From Pomphorhynchus laevis (taxonomy: Eukaryota; Acanthocephala; Palaeacanthocephala; Echinorhynchida; Pomphorhynchidae): a stretch of DNA of 64,000 nucleotides. The DNA is taken from the NCBI GenBank assembly GCA_012934845.2, contig WNNJ02002083.1, positions 62,001-126,000 on the forward strand, given 5' to 3'. Both the position numbers and the translations under genes were made by a program. Below the pieces are notes generated by a model, which worked only from the letters and a program-made list of their open reading frames with translations, ran no database searches and was not told where the DNA came from. Positions 39,101 through 50,006 of this stretch are shown here, piece by piece (position 1 is the first letter of the stretch; each line of letters opens with the position of its first letter).

Positions 39101-41796
39101 AGCTATTATGTTGCCAGCTAAAATACCAGTTAGTCGAACAGATCCGGAAATATCTGACCAAAATGAAATTTAACCGACTACCAACAAGACGATTTCATTG
39201 CATCATTTCAATCTGATGAAAAACCACCATGTTTATCGTAATAGAGTGCATGCTGAGGGACGAAACAAGGATGATACAGGGACGTCCACTAATGAGGTGC
39301 GCTCTGTTTAGTTGTCTGGACAGCATGCTTTGTGTCGTAATGCGACCTAATAGCTAAAGCTATTATGTAGCCAGTTAAAATACAAGTAAGTCGAAGCTGT
39401 CGTGAAATATTTCACAAAAAATAAATTAAACCGACTATCAACATGACGATTTTAATGCATCATTACAATCTGATGGAGGACCACCATGTTTATCGTCAAT
39501 AACGTGCATGAAGAAGGACGAAACAACGATGATACAGAGACGTCCACTGATGAGTCCTGCCTTGTGGAGTTGTCTAGACAGCATGCCTTATGTCGTAATG
39601 CGACGTGATAGCTGAAGCTTTTATGTAGCCAGCTAAAATACAAGTTAATCGAAGAGGTCTGGAAATATCTCCCTTAAATGAAATTCAACCGACTACCAAC
39701 AAGACGATTTCAATGCATCATTTCAATCCTATGGAGGATTACCATGTTTATCGTTTATATAGTCCATGCTGAGAGACGAAACAACCATGCGTCGGAACGT
39801 CCACTGATGTGTCCCGCCCTGTGGATTTGTCTGGACAGCATGCTTTATGTCGTAATGCTACCTGATAGCTGAAGCTTTTATGTAGTTAGTCAAAATACAA
39901 GTTAGTTATGCGGTCCAGAAATATCTCACTAAAATGAAATCAAGCCGACTACCAACAAGTCGATTACAATGCATCATTTCAATCTGATAAAGGACCACCA
40001 TGTTTTTCGTCAATATAGTGCATGCTGAGGGACGAAACAACGATGATACAGGGACGTCTACTGATGGGTTCCGCCATTTGGAGTTGTCTGGACAGCATGC
40101 TTTATGTCGTAATGCGACATGATGACTGAAGCTATTATGTTTCCAGCTAAAATACAAGTTAGTCGACAGATCCGGAAATATCTCACTAAAATGAAATCAA
40201 ACCGACTACCAACAAGACGATTACAATGCATCAATTCAATCTGATAAAGGACCACCATGTTTATCGTCAATATAGTGCATGCTGAGGGACGAAACAACGA
40301 TGATACATGGACGCCCACTGATGAGTCCTGCCCTGTGGAGTTGTTTAGGCAGCATGCCTGATGTCATAAAGCGATTTAATAGCTGAAGCTATTATGTAGC
40401 CACCTAAAATACAAGTAAGTCGAAGAGGTCTAGAAATATCTCACTTACATTAAATTCAACCGACTACCAACAAGACGATTTCAATGCATTATTTCAATCT
40501 GATGGAGGACCACCATTTTTATCGTCAATATAGTGCATGCTGATGGACGAAACAACGATGACATAGGAATGTCCGCTGATGTGTCATGCCCTGTGGATTT
40601 ATCTGGACAGCATGCTTTATGTCGTAATGCGACCTGATAGCTGAAGCTATTATGTAGCCAGCCAAAACACAAGTTAGTCGAAGAGGTCCGGAAATATCTT
40701 ACTAAAATGAAACTCAACCGACTACCAACAAGACGATTTCAATGCATCATTTAAATCTGATGGAGGACCACCATGTTTATCGTCAATATAGTGCATGCTG
40801 AGGGACGAAACAACGATGATACAGAGACGTCCACTGATGAGTCCCCCCTTGTGGAGTTGTCTGGACAGCATGCATTATGTCGTAATGCGACCTGATGACT
40901 GAAGCTATTATGTTGCCAGCTAAAATACATGTTAGTCGAACAGATCCGAAATATCTCACCAAAATGAAATTCAACCGACTACCAACAAAACGATTTCAAT
41001 GCATCATTTCAATCTGATAAAGGATTACCATGTTTATCGTCAATATAGTGCATGCTGAGGGACGAAACAACGATGATACAGGGACGTCCACTGATAAGTT
41101 CCGATATGTGGAGTTGTCTGAACAGCATGCTTTATGTCGTAATGCGACCTGATGGCTGAAACTATTATGTAGCCAGCTAAAATACAAGTTAGTCGAACAG
41201 ATCCGGAAATATCTAACCAAAATGAAATTCAACCGACTACCAACAAAACGATTTCAATGCATCATTTCAATCTGATAAAGGACCACCATGTTTATCGTCA
41301 ATATAGTGCATGCTGAGGGACGAAACAACGATGATACAGGGACGTCCACTGATGGGTTCCGCCCTGTGGAGTTGTCTGGACAGCATGCTTTTTGTCTTAA
41401 TGCGACGTGATAGCTAAAGCTTTCATGTAGCCACCAAAAATACAAGTTAGTCGAAGAGTTCCAGAAATATCTCTCTAAAATTAAATTCAAGCGATTAACA
41501 ACAAGACGATTTTAATGCATCATTTCAATCTGATGGAGGACCACTATGTTTATCGTCAATAGGGTGCATGCTGAGGGACGAAACAACGATGATACATGGA
41601 CGCCCACTGATGAGTCCTGCCCTGTTGAGTTGTTTGGACAGCATGCCTAAAATCATAAAGCGATTTAATAGCTGAAGCTATTATGTAGCCAGCTAATATA
41701 CAAGTTAGTCGAAGAGGTCTAGAAATATCTCATTTACATGAAATTAAACCGACTACCAACAAGACGATTTCAATGCATTATTTCAATCTGATGGAG
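36127..41796 (+). repeat. 24-unit tandem duplication, copy 2 (5,670 bp)
   Basis: This is a co-linear, near-identical copy of 29,943-35,612. At about 41,797 the match ends: copy 1 continues with GACCACCATGTTTATCG, copy 2 with GGCCACTATTTTTATCG of a B unit. Upstream of 36,127 the two copies also differ (GATAAAGGACC against GATGGAGGACC), which fixes the left border to within a few bases. Near identity over 5.7 kb, against clear divergence between ordinary neighbours, marks this as the youngest large event in the window. Confidence 0.93.
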
Positions 41797-43057
41797 GGCC
41801 ACTATTTTTATCGTCAATATAGTGCATGCTGAGGGACGAAACAACGATGACATAGGAATGTCCGCTGATGTGTCCCGCCCTGTGGATTTATCTGGACAGC
41901 ATGCTTTATGTCGTAATGCGACCTGATAGCTGAAGCTATTTTGTAGCTAGCCAAAACACAAGTTAGTAATGCGGTCCGGAAATATCTCACTTTAATGAAA
42001 TCAAACCGACTACCAACAAGACGATTACAATGCATCATTTCAATCTGATAAAGGACCACCATGTTTATCGTCAATATAGTGCATGCTGAGGGACGAAACA
42101 ACGATGATACAGGGACGTCCACTGATGGGTTCCGCCATGTGGAGTTGTCTGGACAGCATGCTTTATGTCGTAATGCGATCTGATGGCTGAGGCTATTATG
42201 TAGCCTGCTAAAATACAAGTTAGTCGAACAGATCCGTAAATATCTAACCAAAATGAAAATCAACCGACTACCACCAAAACGATTTCAATGCATCATTTCA
42301 ATCTGATGGAGGACCACCATGTTTATCGTCAATAGGGTGCACGCTGAGGGACGAAACAACTATGATACATTGACGCCCACTGATGAGTCCTGCCCTGTGG
42401 AGTTGTTTGGACAGCATGCTTAATGTCATAAAGCGATTTAATAGCTGAAGCTATTATGTAGTCAGCTAAAATACAAGTAAGTCGAAGAGGTCTAGAAATA
42501 TCTCACTTACATGAAATTCAACCGACTACCAACAAGACGATTTCAATGCATTATTTCAATCTGATGGAGGACCACCATTTTTATCGTCAATATAGTGCAT
42601 GCTGATGGACGAAACAACGATGACATAGGAATGTCCGCTGATGTGTCATGCCCTGTGGATTTATCTGGACAGCATGCTTTATGTCGTAATGCGACCTGAT
42701 AGCTGAAGCTATTTTGTAGCTAGCCAAAACACAAGTTAGTAATGCGGTCCGGAAATATCTCACTTTAATGAAATCAAACCGACTACCAACAAGACGATTA
42801 CAATGCATCATTTCAATCTGATAAAGGACCACCATGTTTGTCGTCAATATAGTGCATGCTGAGGGACGAAACAACGATGATACAGGGACGTCCACTGATG
42901 GGTTCCGCCATGTGGAGTTGTCTGGACAGCATGCTTTATGTCGTAATGCGACCTGATAGCTGAAGCTATTATGTAGCCAGCCAAAACACAAGTTAGTCGC
43001 AGAGATCCACAAATATCTTACAAAAATGAAACTCAACCGACTACCAACAAGACGATT
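41797..43057 (+). repeat. trimer duplication, 773-bp offset
   Basis: The series of B, F' and following units recurs after 773 bp (equal marks at 41,814 and 42,587). The private sequence ATTTTGTAGCTAGCC and the change CACTTTAATGAAATC are present in both copies. The second copy ends by joining an A-like unit with AGAGATCCACAAATATC near 43,010. A C unit with CATTGACGCCCAC near 42,370 separates the copies. Confidence 0.8.
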
Positions 43058-44320
43058 TCAATGCATCATTTTAATATGATGGAAAACCACCATGTTTATC
43101 GTCAATATAGTGCATGCTGATGGACGAAACAACGATGATACAGGGACGTCCACTGATGAGACCCGCCCTGTGGAGTTGTCTGGACAGCATGCTTTATGTA
43201 GTAATGCGACCTGATGTCTGAAGCTATTATGTTGCCAGCTAAAATACAAGTTAGTCGAACAGATCCGGAAATATCTCACCAAAATGAAATTCAACCGACT
43301 ACCAACAAGACGATTTCAATGCATCATTTCAATCTGATGGAGAACCACCATGTTTATCGTAATAGAGTGCATGCTGAGGGACGAAACAAAGATGATACAG
43401 GAACGTCCACTAATGAGGTGCGCTCTGTTTAGTTGTCTGGACAGCATGCTTTGTGTCGTAATGCGACCTAATAGCTGAAGCTATCATGTATCTAGCTAAA
43501 ATACAAGTTAGTCGAAGCGGTCGTGAAATATTTCACTAAAATAAATTTAACCGACTATCAACATGACGATTCTAATGCATCATTACAATCTGATGGAGGA
43601 CCACCATGTTTATCGTCAATAACGTGCATGAAGAAGGACGAAACAACGATGATACAGAGACGTCCACTGATGAGTCCTGCCTTGTGGAGTTGTCTAGACA
43701 GCATGCTTTATGTCGTAATGCGACGTGATAGCTGAAGCTTTTATGTAGCCAGCTAAAATACAAGTTAATCGAAGAGGTCTGGAAATATCTCCCTTAAATG
43801 AAATTCAACCGACTACCAACAAGACGATTTCAATGCATCATTTCAATCCTATGGAGGATTACCATGTTTATCGTTTATATAGTCCATGCTGAGAGACGAA
43901 ACAACCATGACATCGGAACGTCCACTGATGTGTCCCGCCCTGTGGATTTGTCTGGACAGCATGCTTTATGTCGTAATGCGACCTGATAGCTGAAGCTATT
44001 ATGTAGCCAGCCAAAATACAAGTTAGTCACGCGGTCCGGAAATATCTCACTAAAATGAAATCAAACCGACTACCAACAAGACGATTACAATGCATCATTT
44101 CAATCTGATAATGGACCACCATGTTTATCGTCAATATAGTGCATGCTGAGGGACGAAACAACGATGATACAGAGACCTTCACTTATGGGTTCCGCCCTGT
44201 AGAGTTGTCTGGACAGCATGCTTTATGTCGTAATGCGACGTGATAGCTAAAGCTTTTATGTAGCCACCAAAAATACAAGTTTGTCGTAGAGGTCCGGAAA
44301 TATCTCTCTAAAATTAAATT
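43058..44320 (+). repeat. A-E-E'-F-F' cassette, copy near 43.1 kb
   Basis: Marks at 43,058, 43,214 and 43,523 match 28,630, 28,786 and 29,095 at a constant offset of 14,428 bp. The E' and F part also matches 33.27-33.69 and 39.45-39.87 kb (private TTTCAATCCTATGGAGG and TGCTGAGAGACGAAACAACC). This version lacks the small deletion that gives CAACCATGCGTCGGAACG in the 33- and 39-kb copies and keeps CAACCATGACATCGG. It therefore represents the state before the change that was later duplicated. Confidence 0.8.
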
Positions 44321-47300
44321 TAACCGACTAACAACAAGACGATTTCAATGCATCATTTCAATCTGATAAAGGACTACTATGGTTATCGTCAACATATTGC
44401 ATGCTGAGGGACGAAACAACGATGATACAGTGACGTCCACTGATGAGTCTTGCTCTGTGGAGTTGTCTGGACAGCATGCTTTATGTCGTAATGCGACTTG
44501 ATAGCTAAAGCTATTATGTAGCCAGCTAAAATACAAGTTAGACGAAGAGGTCCGTAAATATCTTACTAACACGAAATTTAACTGACTACCAACAAGACGA
44601 TTTCAATGAATCATTTTAATTTGATAGAGAACCACCATGTTTATCGTCAATATAGTGCATGCTGAGGGACGAAACAACGATGATACAGTGACGTCCACTG
44701 ATGATTTCGCCCTGTGATGTTGTTTGGACAGCATGCTTAATGTCATGATGCGACCTAATTGCTGAAGCTATTATGTAGCCAGCTAAATTACAAGTTAGAT
44801 GAAGACGTCCGGAAATATCTTACAAACATGAAATTTAACCGACTACCAACAAGACGATTTCAATGCATCACTTCTATCTGATGGAGGACCACCATGTTTA
44901 TCGTCAAATGAGTGCTTGCTGAGGGACGAAACAACGATGATACAGGGACGTCCACTGATGGGTTCCGCCCTGTCGCGTTATCTAGACAGCATGCTTTATG
45001 TCGTAATGCGACGTGATAGCTGAAGCTTTTATGTAGCCAGCAAAAATACAAGTTAGTCGAAGAGGTCCGGAAATATTTCTCTAAAATTAAATTCAACCGA
45101 CTAACAACAAGACGATTATAATGCATCATTTCAATCTGATAAAAAACCAACATGTTTATCGTCAATATAGTGCATGGTGCGAGACGAAACAACGATGATA
45201 CAGGGACGTCCACTGATGAGTCTCGCCCTGTAGAGTTGTCTGGACAGCATGCCTTATGTCGTAATGCGACCTAATAGCTGAAGCTATTATGTATCCAGCT
45301 AAAATACAAGTTAGTCGAAGCGGTCGTGAAATATTTCACTAAAATGGTATTGAAGCGACTATCAACAAAACGACTTCAATGCATCTTTTCAATCTGATGG
45401 AGGACCACCATGTTTATCGTCAATATAGTGCATGCTGAAGGACGAAACAACGATGATACAGGGACGTCCACTGATGAGTCCTGCCTTGTGGAGTTGTCTA
45501 GACAGCATGCTTTTTGTCGTAATGCGACGTGATAGCTGAAGCTTTTGTGTAGCCAGCTAATATCCAAGTTAGTCGAAGAAGTCTGGAAATATCTCTCTTA
45601 AATTAAATTCAACTTACTACCAACAAGACGATTTCAATGCATCATTTCAATCTGATGGAGGATTACCATGTTTATTGTCAATAAAGTCCATGCTAAAGGA
45701 CGAAACAACGATGACATCGGAAAGTCCACTGATGTGTCCCGCCCTGTGGATTTATCTGGACAGCATGCTTTATGTCGTAATGCGACCTGATAGCTGAAGC
45801 TATTGTGTAGCCAGCCAAAATACAAGTAAGTCAAAGCGGTTTGGAAATATCTTACTAAAATGAAATCAAACCGATCACTAACAAGACGATTACAATGCAT
45901 CATTTTAATCTGATAAAGAACCACCATGTTTATCGTCAATTTAGGGCATGCTGAGGGACGAAACAACGACACCACAGGGACGTCCACTGATGGGTTCCGC
46001 CCTGTGGAGTGGTCTGGACAGCATGCTTTATGTCGTAATGCGACGTGATAGCTAAAGCTATTATGTAGCCAGCAAAAATACAAGTTAGTCGAAGAGGTCC
46101 GGAAATATCTTACTAACATGAAATGTAACCGACTACCAACAAGACGATTTCAATTCGTCATTTTAATTTGATAGAGAACCACCATGTTTATCATCAATAT
46201 AGTGCATGCTGAGAGACGAAACAACGATAATACAGTGACGTCCACTGATAATTCGCGCCCTGTGAAGTTGTTTGGACAGCATGCTTTATGTCATGATGCG
46301 AACTAATTGCTGAAGCTATTATGTAGCTAGCTAAAATAAAAGTTAGTTGAAGACGTCCGGAAATATCTTACAAACATAAAATTAAACCGACTACCAACAA
46401 GACGATTTCAATGCATTACTTCCATCTGATAAAAAACCACCATGTTTATCGTCAATTTAGGGCATGCTGAGGGACGAAACAACGATGATACAGGGACGTC
46501 CACTGATGAGTCCCGCCCTGTGGAGTTGTCTGGACAGCATGCTTTATGTCGTAATGCGACCTGATAGCTGAAGCTATTATGTAGCCAGCCAAAATACAAG
46601 TTAGTCATGCGGTCCGGAAATATCTAACTAAAATGAAATCAAACCGACTACCAACAAGACGATTACAATGCATCATTTCAATCTGATAAAAGACCACCAT
46701 GTTTATCGTCGATATAGTGCATGCTGAGAGACGAAACAACGATGATACAGAGACGTCCACTAATGATTCCCGCTATATAAAGTTGTCTGCACAGCATGCT
46801 CTTTGTCGTAATGCGACCTTATAGGTGAAGCTATTTTGTAGTTAGCTAATATACAAGTTATTCGAAGAGGACCGGAAATATCTCACTAAAGTGAAATTCA
46901 ACCGACTACCAACAAGACGATTTCAATGCATCATTTCAATCTGATGGAGGACCACTATGTTTATCGTCAATATAGTGCATGCTGAGGAACGAAACAACGA
47001 TGACATAGGAATGTCCGCTGATGTGTTCCGCCCTGTGGATTTATCTGGACAGCATGCTTTATGTTGTAATGTGACCTGATAGATTAAGCTGTTTTGTAGC
47101 CAGCTAAAATACAAGTTAGTCGAAGAGATCTAGAAATATCTCACAAAAATGAAATTCAACCGATTACCAACAAGACGATTTTAATGCATCATTTCAATCT
47201 GATGGAGGACCACCACGTTTTCGTCAATATAGTGCATGCTGAAGGACGAAACAACGATGATCCAGGGACGTCCACTGATGAGTCTTGCCCTGTGGAGTTG

Positions 47301-47530
47301 TCTGGACAGCATGCTTTATGTCGTAATGCGACGTGATAGCTAAAGCTTTTATGTAGCCAGCTAAAATACAAGTTAGTCGAAGAGGTCCGGAAATATCTTA
47401 CTAACATGAAATTCAACCGACAACCAACAAGACGATTTCAATGCATCATTTCAATCTGATCGATGACCACCATGTTTATCGTAAAAGAGTGCATGCTGAA
47501 GGGACGAAACAACGATGATACAGGGACGTC
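44321..47530 (+). repeat. block related to 26.8-28.1 kb, then A, F', G units
   Basis: The first five units (to about 45,600) match 26.8-28.1 kb. F/F'-like units follow at 45.6-46.1 kb with GGTTTGGAAATATC and AACGACACCACAGGG, then a G unit near 46.2 kb. Next come the best canonical module copy (46,462-46,542), a unit with ATACAAGTTATTCGAAGAGG near 46.85 kb, a B unit near 46.92 kb and a D-like unit near 47.2 kb. All DNA here belongs to the satellite. Confidence 0.85.
46462..46542 (+). other. dyad module with hammerhead-like core (best copy)
   Basis: Seen: the 81-base module is bounded by GCATGCTG (46,462-46,469) and its complement CAGCATGC (46,535-46,542). Nested inside are ACAAC (46,479-46,483) with GTTGT (46,525-46,529) and ACAGGG (46,490-46,495) with CCCTGT (46,516-46,521). 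The terminal loop holds GTCCA, CTGATGA and GTCCC (46,498-46,514). GTCCA is complementary to TGGAC at 46,531-46,535, and GTCCC to GGGAC at 46,471-46,475, which is followed by GAAA. Known: CUGANGA, GAAA and an NUH triplet joined by three stems form the hammerhead ribozyme core. Inferred: cleavage would fall after C46530. The strand order is permuted compared with known hammerheads, so activity is uncertain. Confidence 0.5.
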
Positions 47531-50006
47531 TACTGATGCGTTCCGCCCTGTGGAGTTGCCTGGCAGCATGCTTTATGTCGTTATGCGACGTTATAGCTGA
47601 AGCTATTATGTAGCCAACAAAAATACAAGTTAGTCGAAGAGGTCGAGAAATATCTCTCTAAAATGAAATTCAACCGACTACCAACCAGACGATTTCAATG
47701 CATCATTTAAATATGATGACGGACCACCATGTTTATCGTCAATATAGTGCATGCTAAAGGACGAAACAACGATGACATAGGAACGTCCACTGATGTGTCC
47801 CGCCCTGTGGATTTATCTGCACATCATGCTTTATGTCGTAATGCGACCTGATAGCTGAAGCTATTATGTAGCCAGCCAAAATACAAGTTAGTCGAAGAGG
47901 CTCGGAAATATCTCACTAAAATGAAACTTCAACCGACTACCAACAAGACGATTTCAATGCATCATTTCAATCTGATGGAGGACCACCATGTTTATCGTCA
48001 ATATAGTGTATGCTGAGGGACGAAACAACGATGACACGGGAACGTCCACTGATGTGTCTCGCCCTGTAGATTTATCTGCACAGCAAGCTTTATGTCGTAA
48101 TGCGACCTAATAGCTGAAACTATTATGTAGCCAGCCAAAATACAAGTTAGTCGAAGAGGCTCGGAAATATCTAACTAAAATGAAACTCAACCGACTACCA
48201 ACAAGACGATTTCAATGCATCATTCCAATCTGATGGAAAACCACCATGTTTATGGTCAATATAGGGCATGCTGAGGGACGAAACAACGATGATACAGCGA
48301 CGTCCACTGATGAGTCTTGCCCTGTGAAGTTGTCTAAGCAGCATGCTTTATGTCGTAATCCGACCTGATTGCTTAAGCTATTATGTAGTTAGCTAAACTA
48401 CAAGTTAGTCGAAGTGGTCCGGAAATATCTTACATACATGAAATTCAACCGACTACCAACAAGACGATTTCAATGCATCATTTTAATTTGATAGAGAACC
48501 ACCATGTTTATCGTCAATATAGTGCATGCTGAGGGACAAAACAACGATGATACAGTGACGTCCACTGATGATTCGCGCCCTGTGAAGTTGTTTGGACTAC
48601 ATGCTTCGTGTCATAATGCGAACTAATTGCTGAAGCTATTTTGTAGCCAGCTAAAATACAAGTTAGTTGAAGATGTCCGGAAATATCCTTCAAACATAAA
48701 ATTCAACCGACAACCAACAAGACGATTTCAATGCATTACTTCCATCTGATGGAGGACCACTATGTTTATCGTCAAAGGGGTGCATGATAAGGGACGAAAC
48801 AACGATGATACAGGGACGTCCGCTCATTAGTTCCGGCCTTTTTCGTTGTCGTGACAGCATGCTCTCTGTCGAAATGCGGTTTAATTGCTGAAGTTTTATG
48901 TAGCCAGCTAAAATACAAGTTAGTCAAAGCGGTCCGGAAATATCTCACTAAAATGAAATTAAACCGACTACCAACAAGACGATTTCAATGCATCATTTCA
49001 ATCTGATAGAGGACCACCATGTTTGTCGTCGATATAGTGCATGCTGAGAGACGAAACTACTATAATACAGGGACTTCCACTAATGATTCCCGCGTTATGG
49101 AGTTGACTGGACAGCATGCTCTTTGTCGTATCGACCTGATAGCTGAAGCTATTGTGTAGTTAGCTAATATACAAGTTATTCGACAAAGACCGAAATATCT
49201 CACTAAAGTGAAATTCAACCGACTACCAACAAGACGATTTCAATGCATCATTTCAATCAGATGGAGGTCCACTATGTTTATCGTCAATATAGTACATGCT
49301 GAGGGACGAAACAACGATGACAAAGGAATGTCCGCTGATGTGTTCCGCCCTGTGGATTTATTAAGACAGCATGCTTTATGTTGTAATGTGACCTGATAGA
49401 TGAAGCTATTTTGTAGCCAGCTAAAATACAAGTTAGTCGAAGAGATCCAGAAATATCTCACAAAAATGAAATTCAACCGATTACCAACAACACGATTTTA
49501 ATGCATCATTTCAATCTAATGGAAGACCACCATGTTTATCGTCAAAAAAGTGCATGCTGAGGGACGAAACAACGATGATACATGGACGTATACTAATGAG
49601 TCCCGCCCTGTTTAGTTGTCTAGAGAGCATGCTTTATGTCGTAATGCGACCTGATAGCTGAAGCTGTTATGTATCCAGCTAAAATACAAGTTAGTCGAAG
49701 AGTCCGGAAATATCTTACTAAAATAAAATTAAACAACTACAAGCAAAACGATTTCAATGCATCATTTCAATCTGATGTAGGACCACTATGTTTATCGTCA
49801 ATAGAGTGCATGATGAGGGACGAAACTACGATGATACATGGACGTCCACTGATGAGTCCTGCCCTGTGGAGTTGTTTTGACATCATGCTTTATGTCATAA
49901 AGCGACCTAATTGCTGAAGCTATTAAGTAGCTAGCTAAAATACAAGTAAGTCGAAGAGGTCTGCAAATATATCACCTACATGAAATTCCACGGACTACTA
50001 ACAAGA
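47531..50006 (+). repeat. block related to 2.7-5.2 kb
   Basis: The unit order matches the segment right of the inversion: GTTGCCTGGCAGCATGC, then ATATGATGACGGACC with GTGCATGCTAAAGGACG, A-like units with GAAGAGGCTCGG, G (48.55 kb), H (48.83 kb), a unit with GTCGATATAGTGCATGC, and B (49.24 kb). M1- and M2-like units complete it (49,493 and about 49,749). The offset to the left segment is 44,795-44,796 bp where tested. Differences are frequent, so the duplication is old. Confidence 0.8.

Noticed and set aside
41814-42263. Alternative genetic code reading TGA as cysteine or tryptophan, because the frame-ending TGA alternates with TGT/TGC
   Set aside because: A single base change explains it, other stops occur in the same frame, and indels shift the frame along the array.
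46462-46542. Twister ribozyme as the identity of the double-pseudoknot dyad
   Set aside because: The general fold would be similar, but I do not see the twister conserved residues as I recall them, whereas CTGATGA, GAAA and GTC fit a hammerhead core.
46462-46542. Ordinary (type I, II or III) hammerhead in standard order within one unit
   Set aside because: In one unit the GAAA strand precedes the CUGAUGA strand and the GUC strand follows it, so none of the three usual topologies can form without joining elements from neighbouring units or pseudoknotting.
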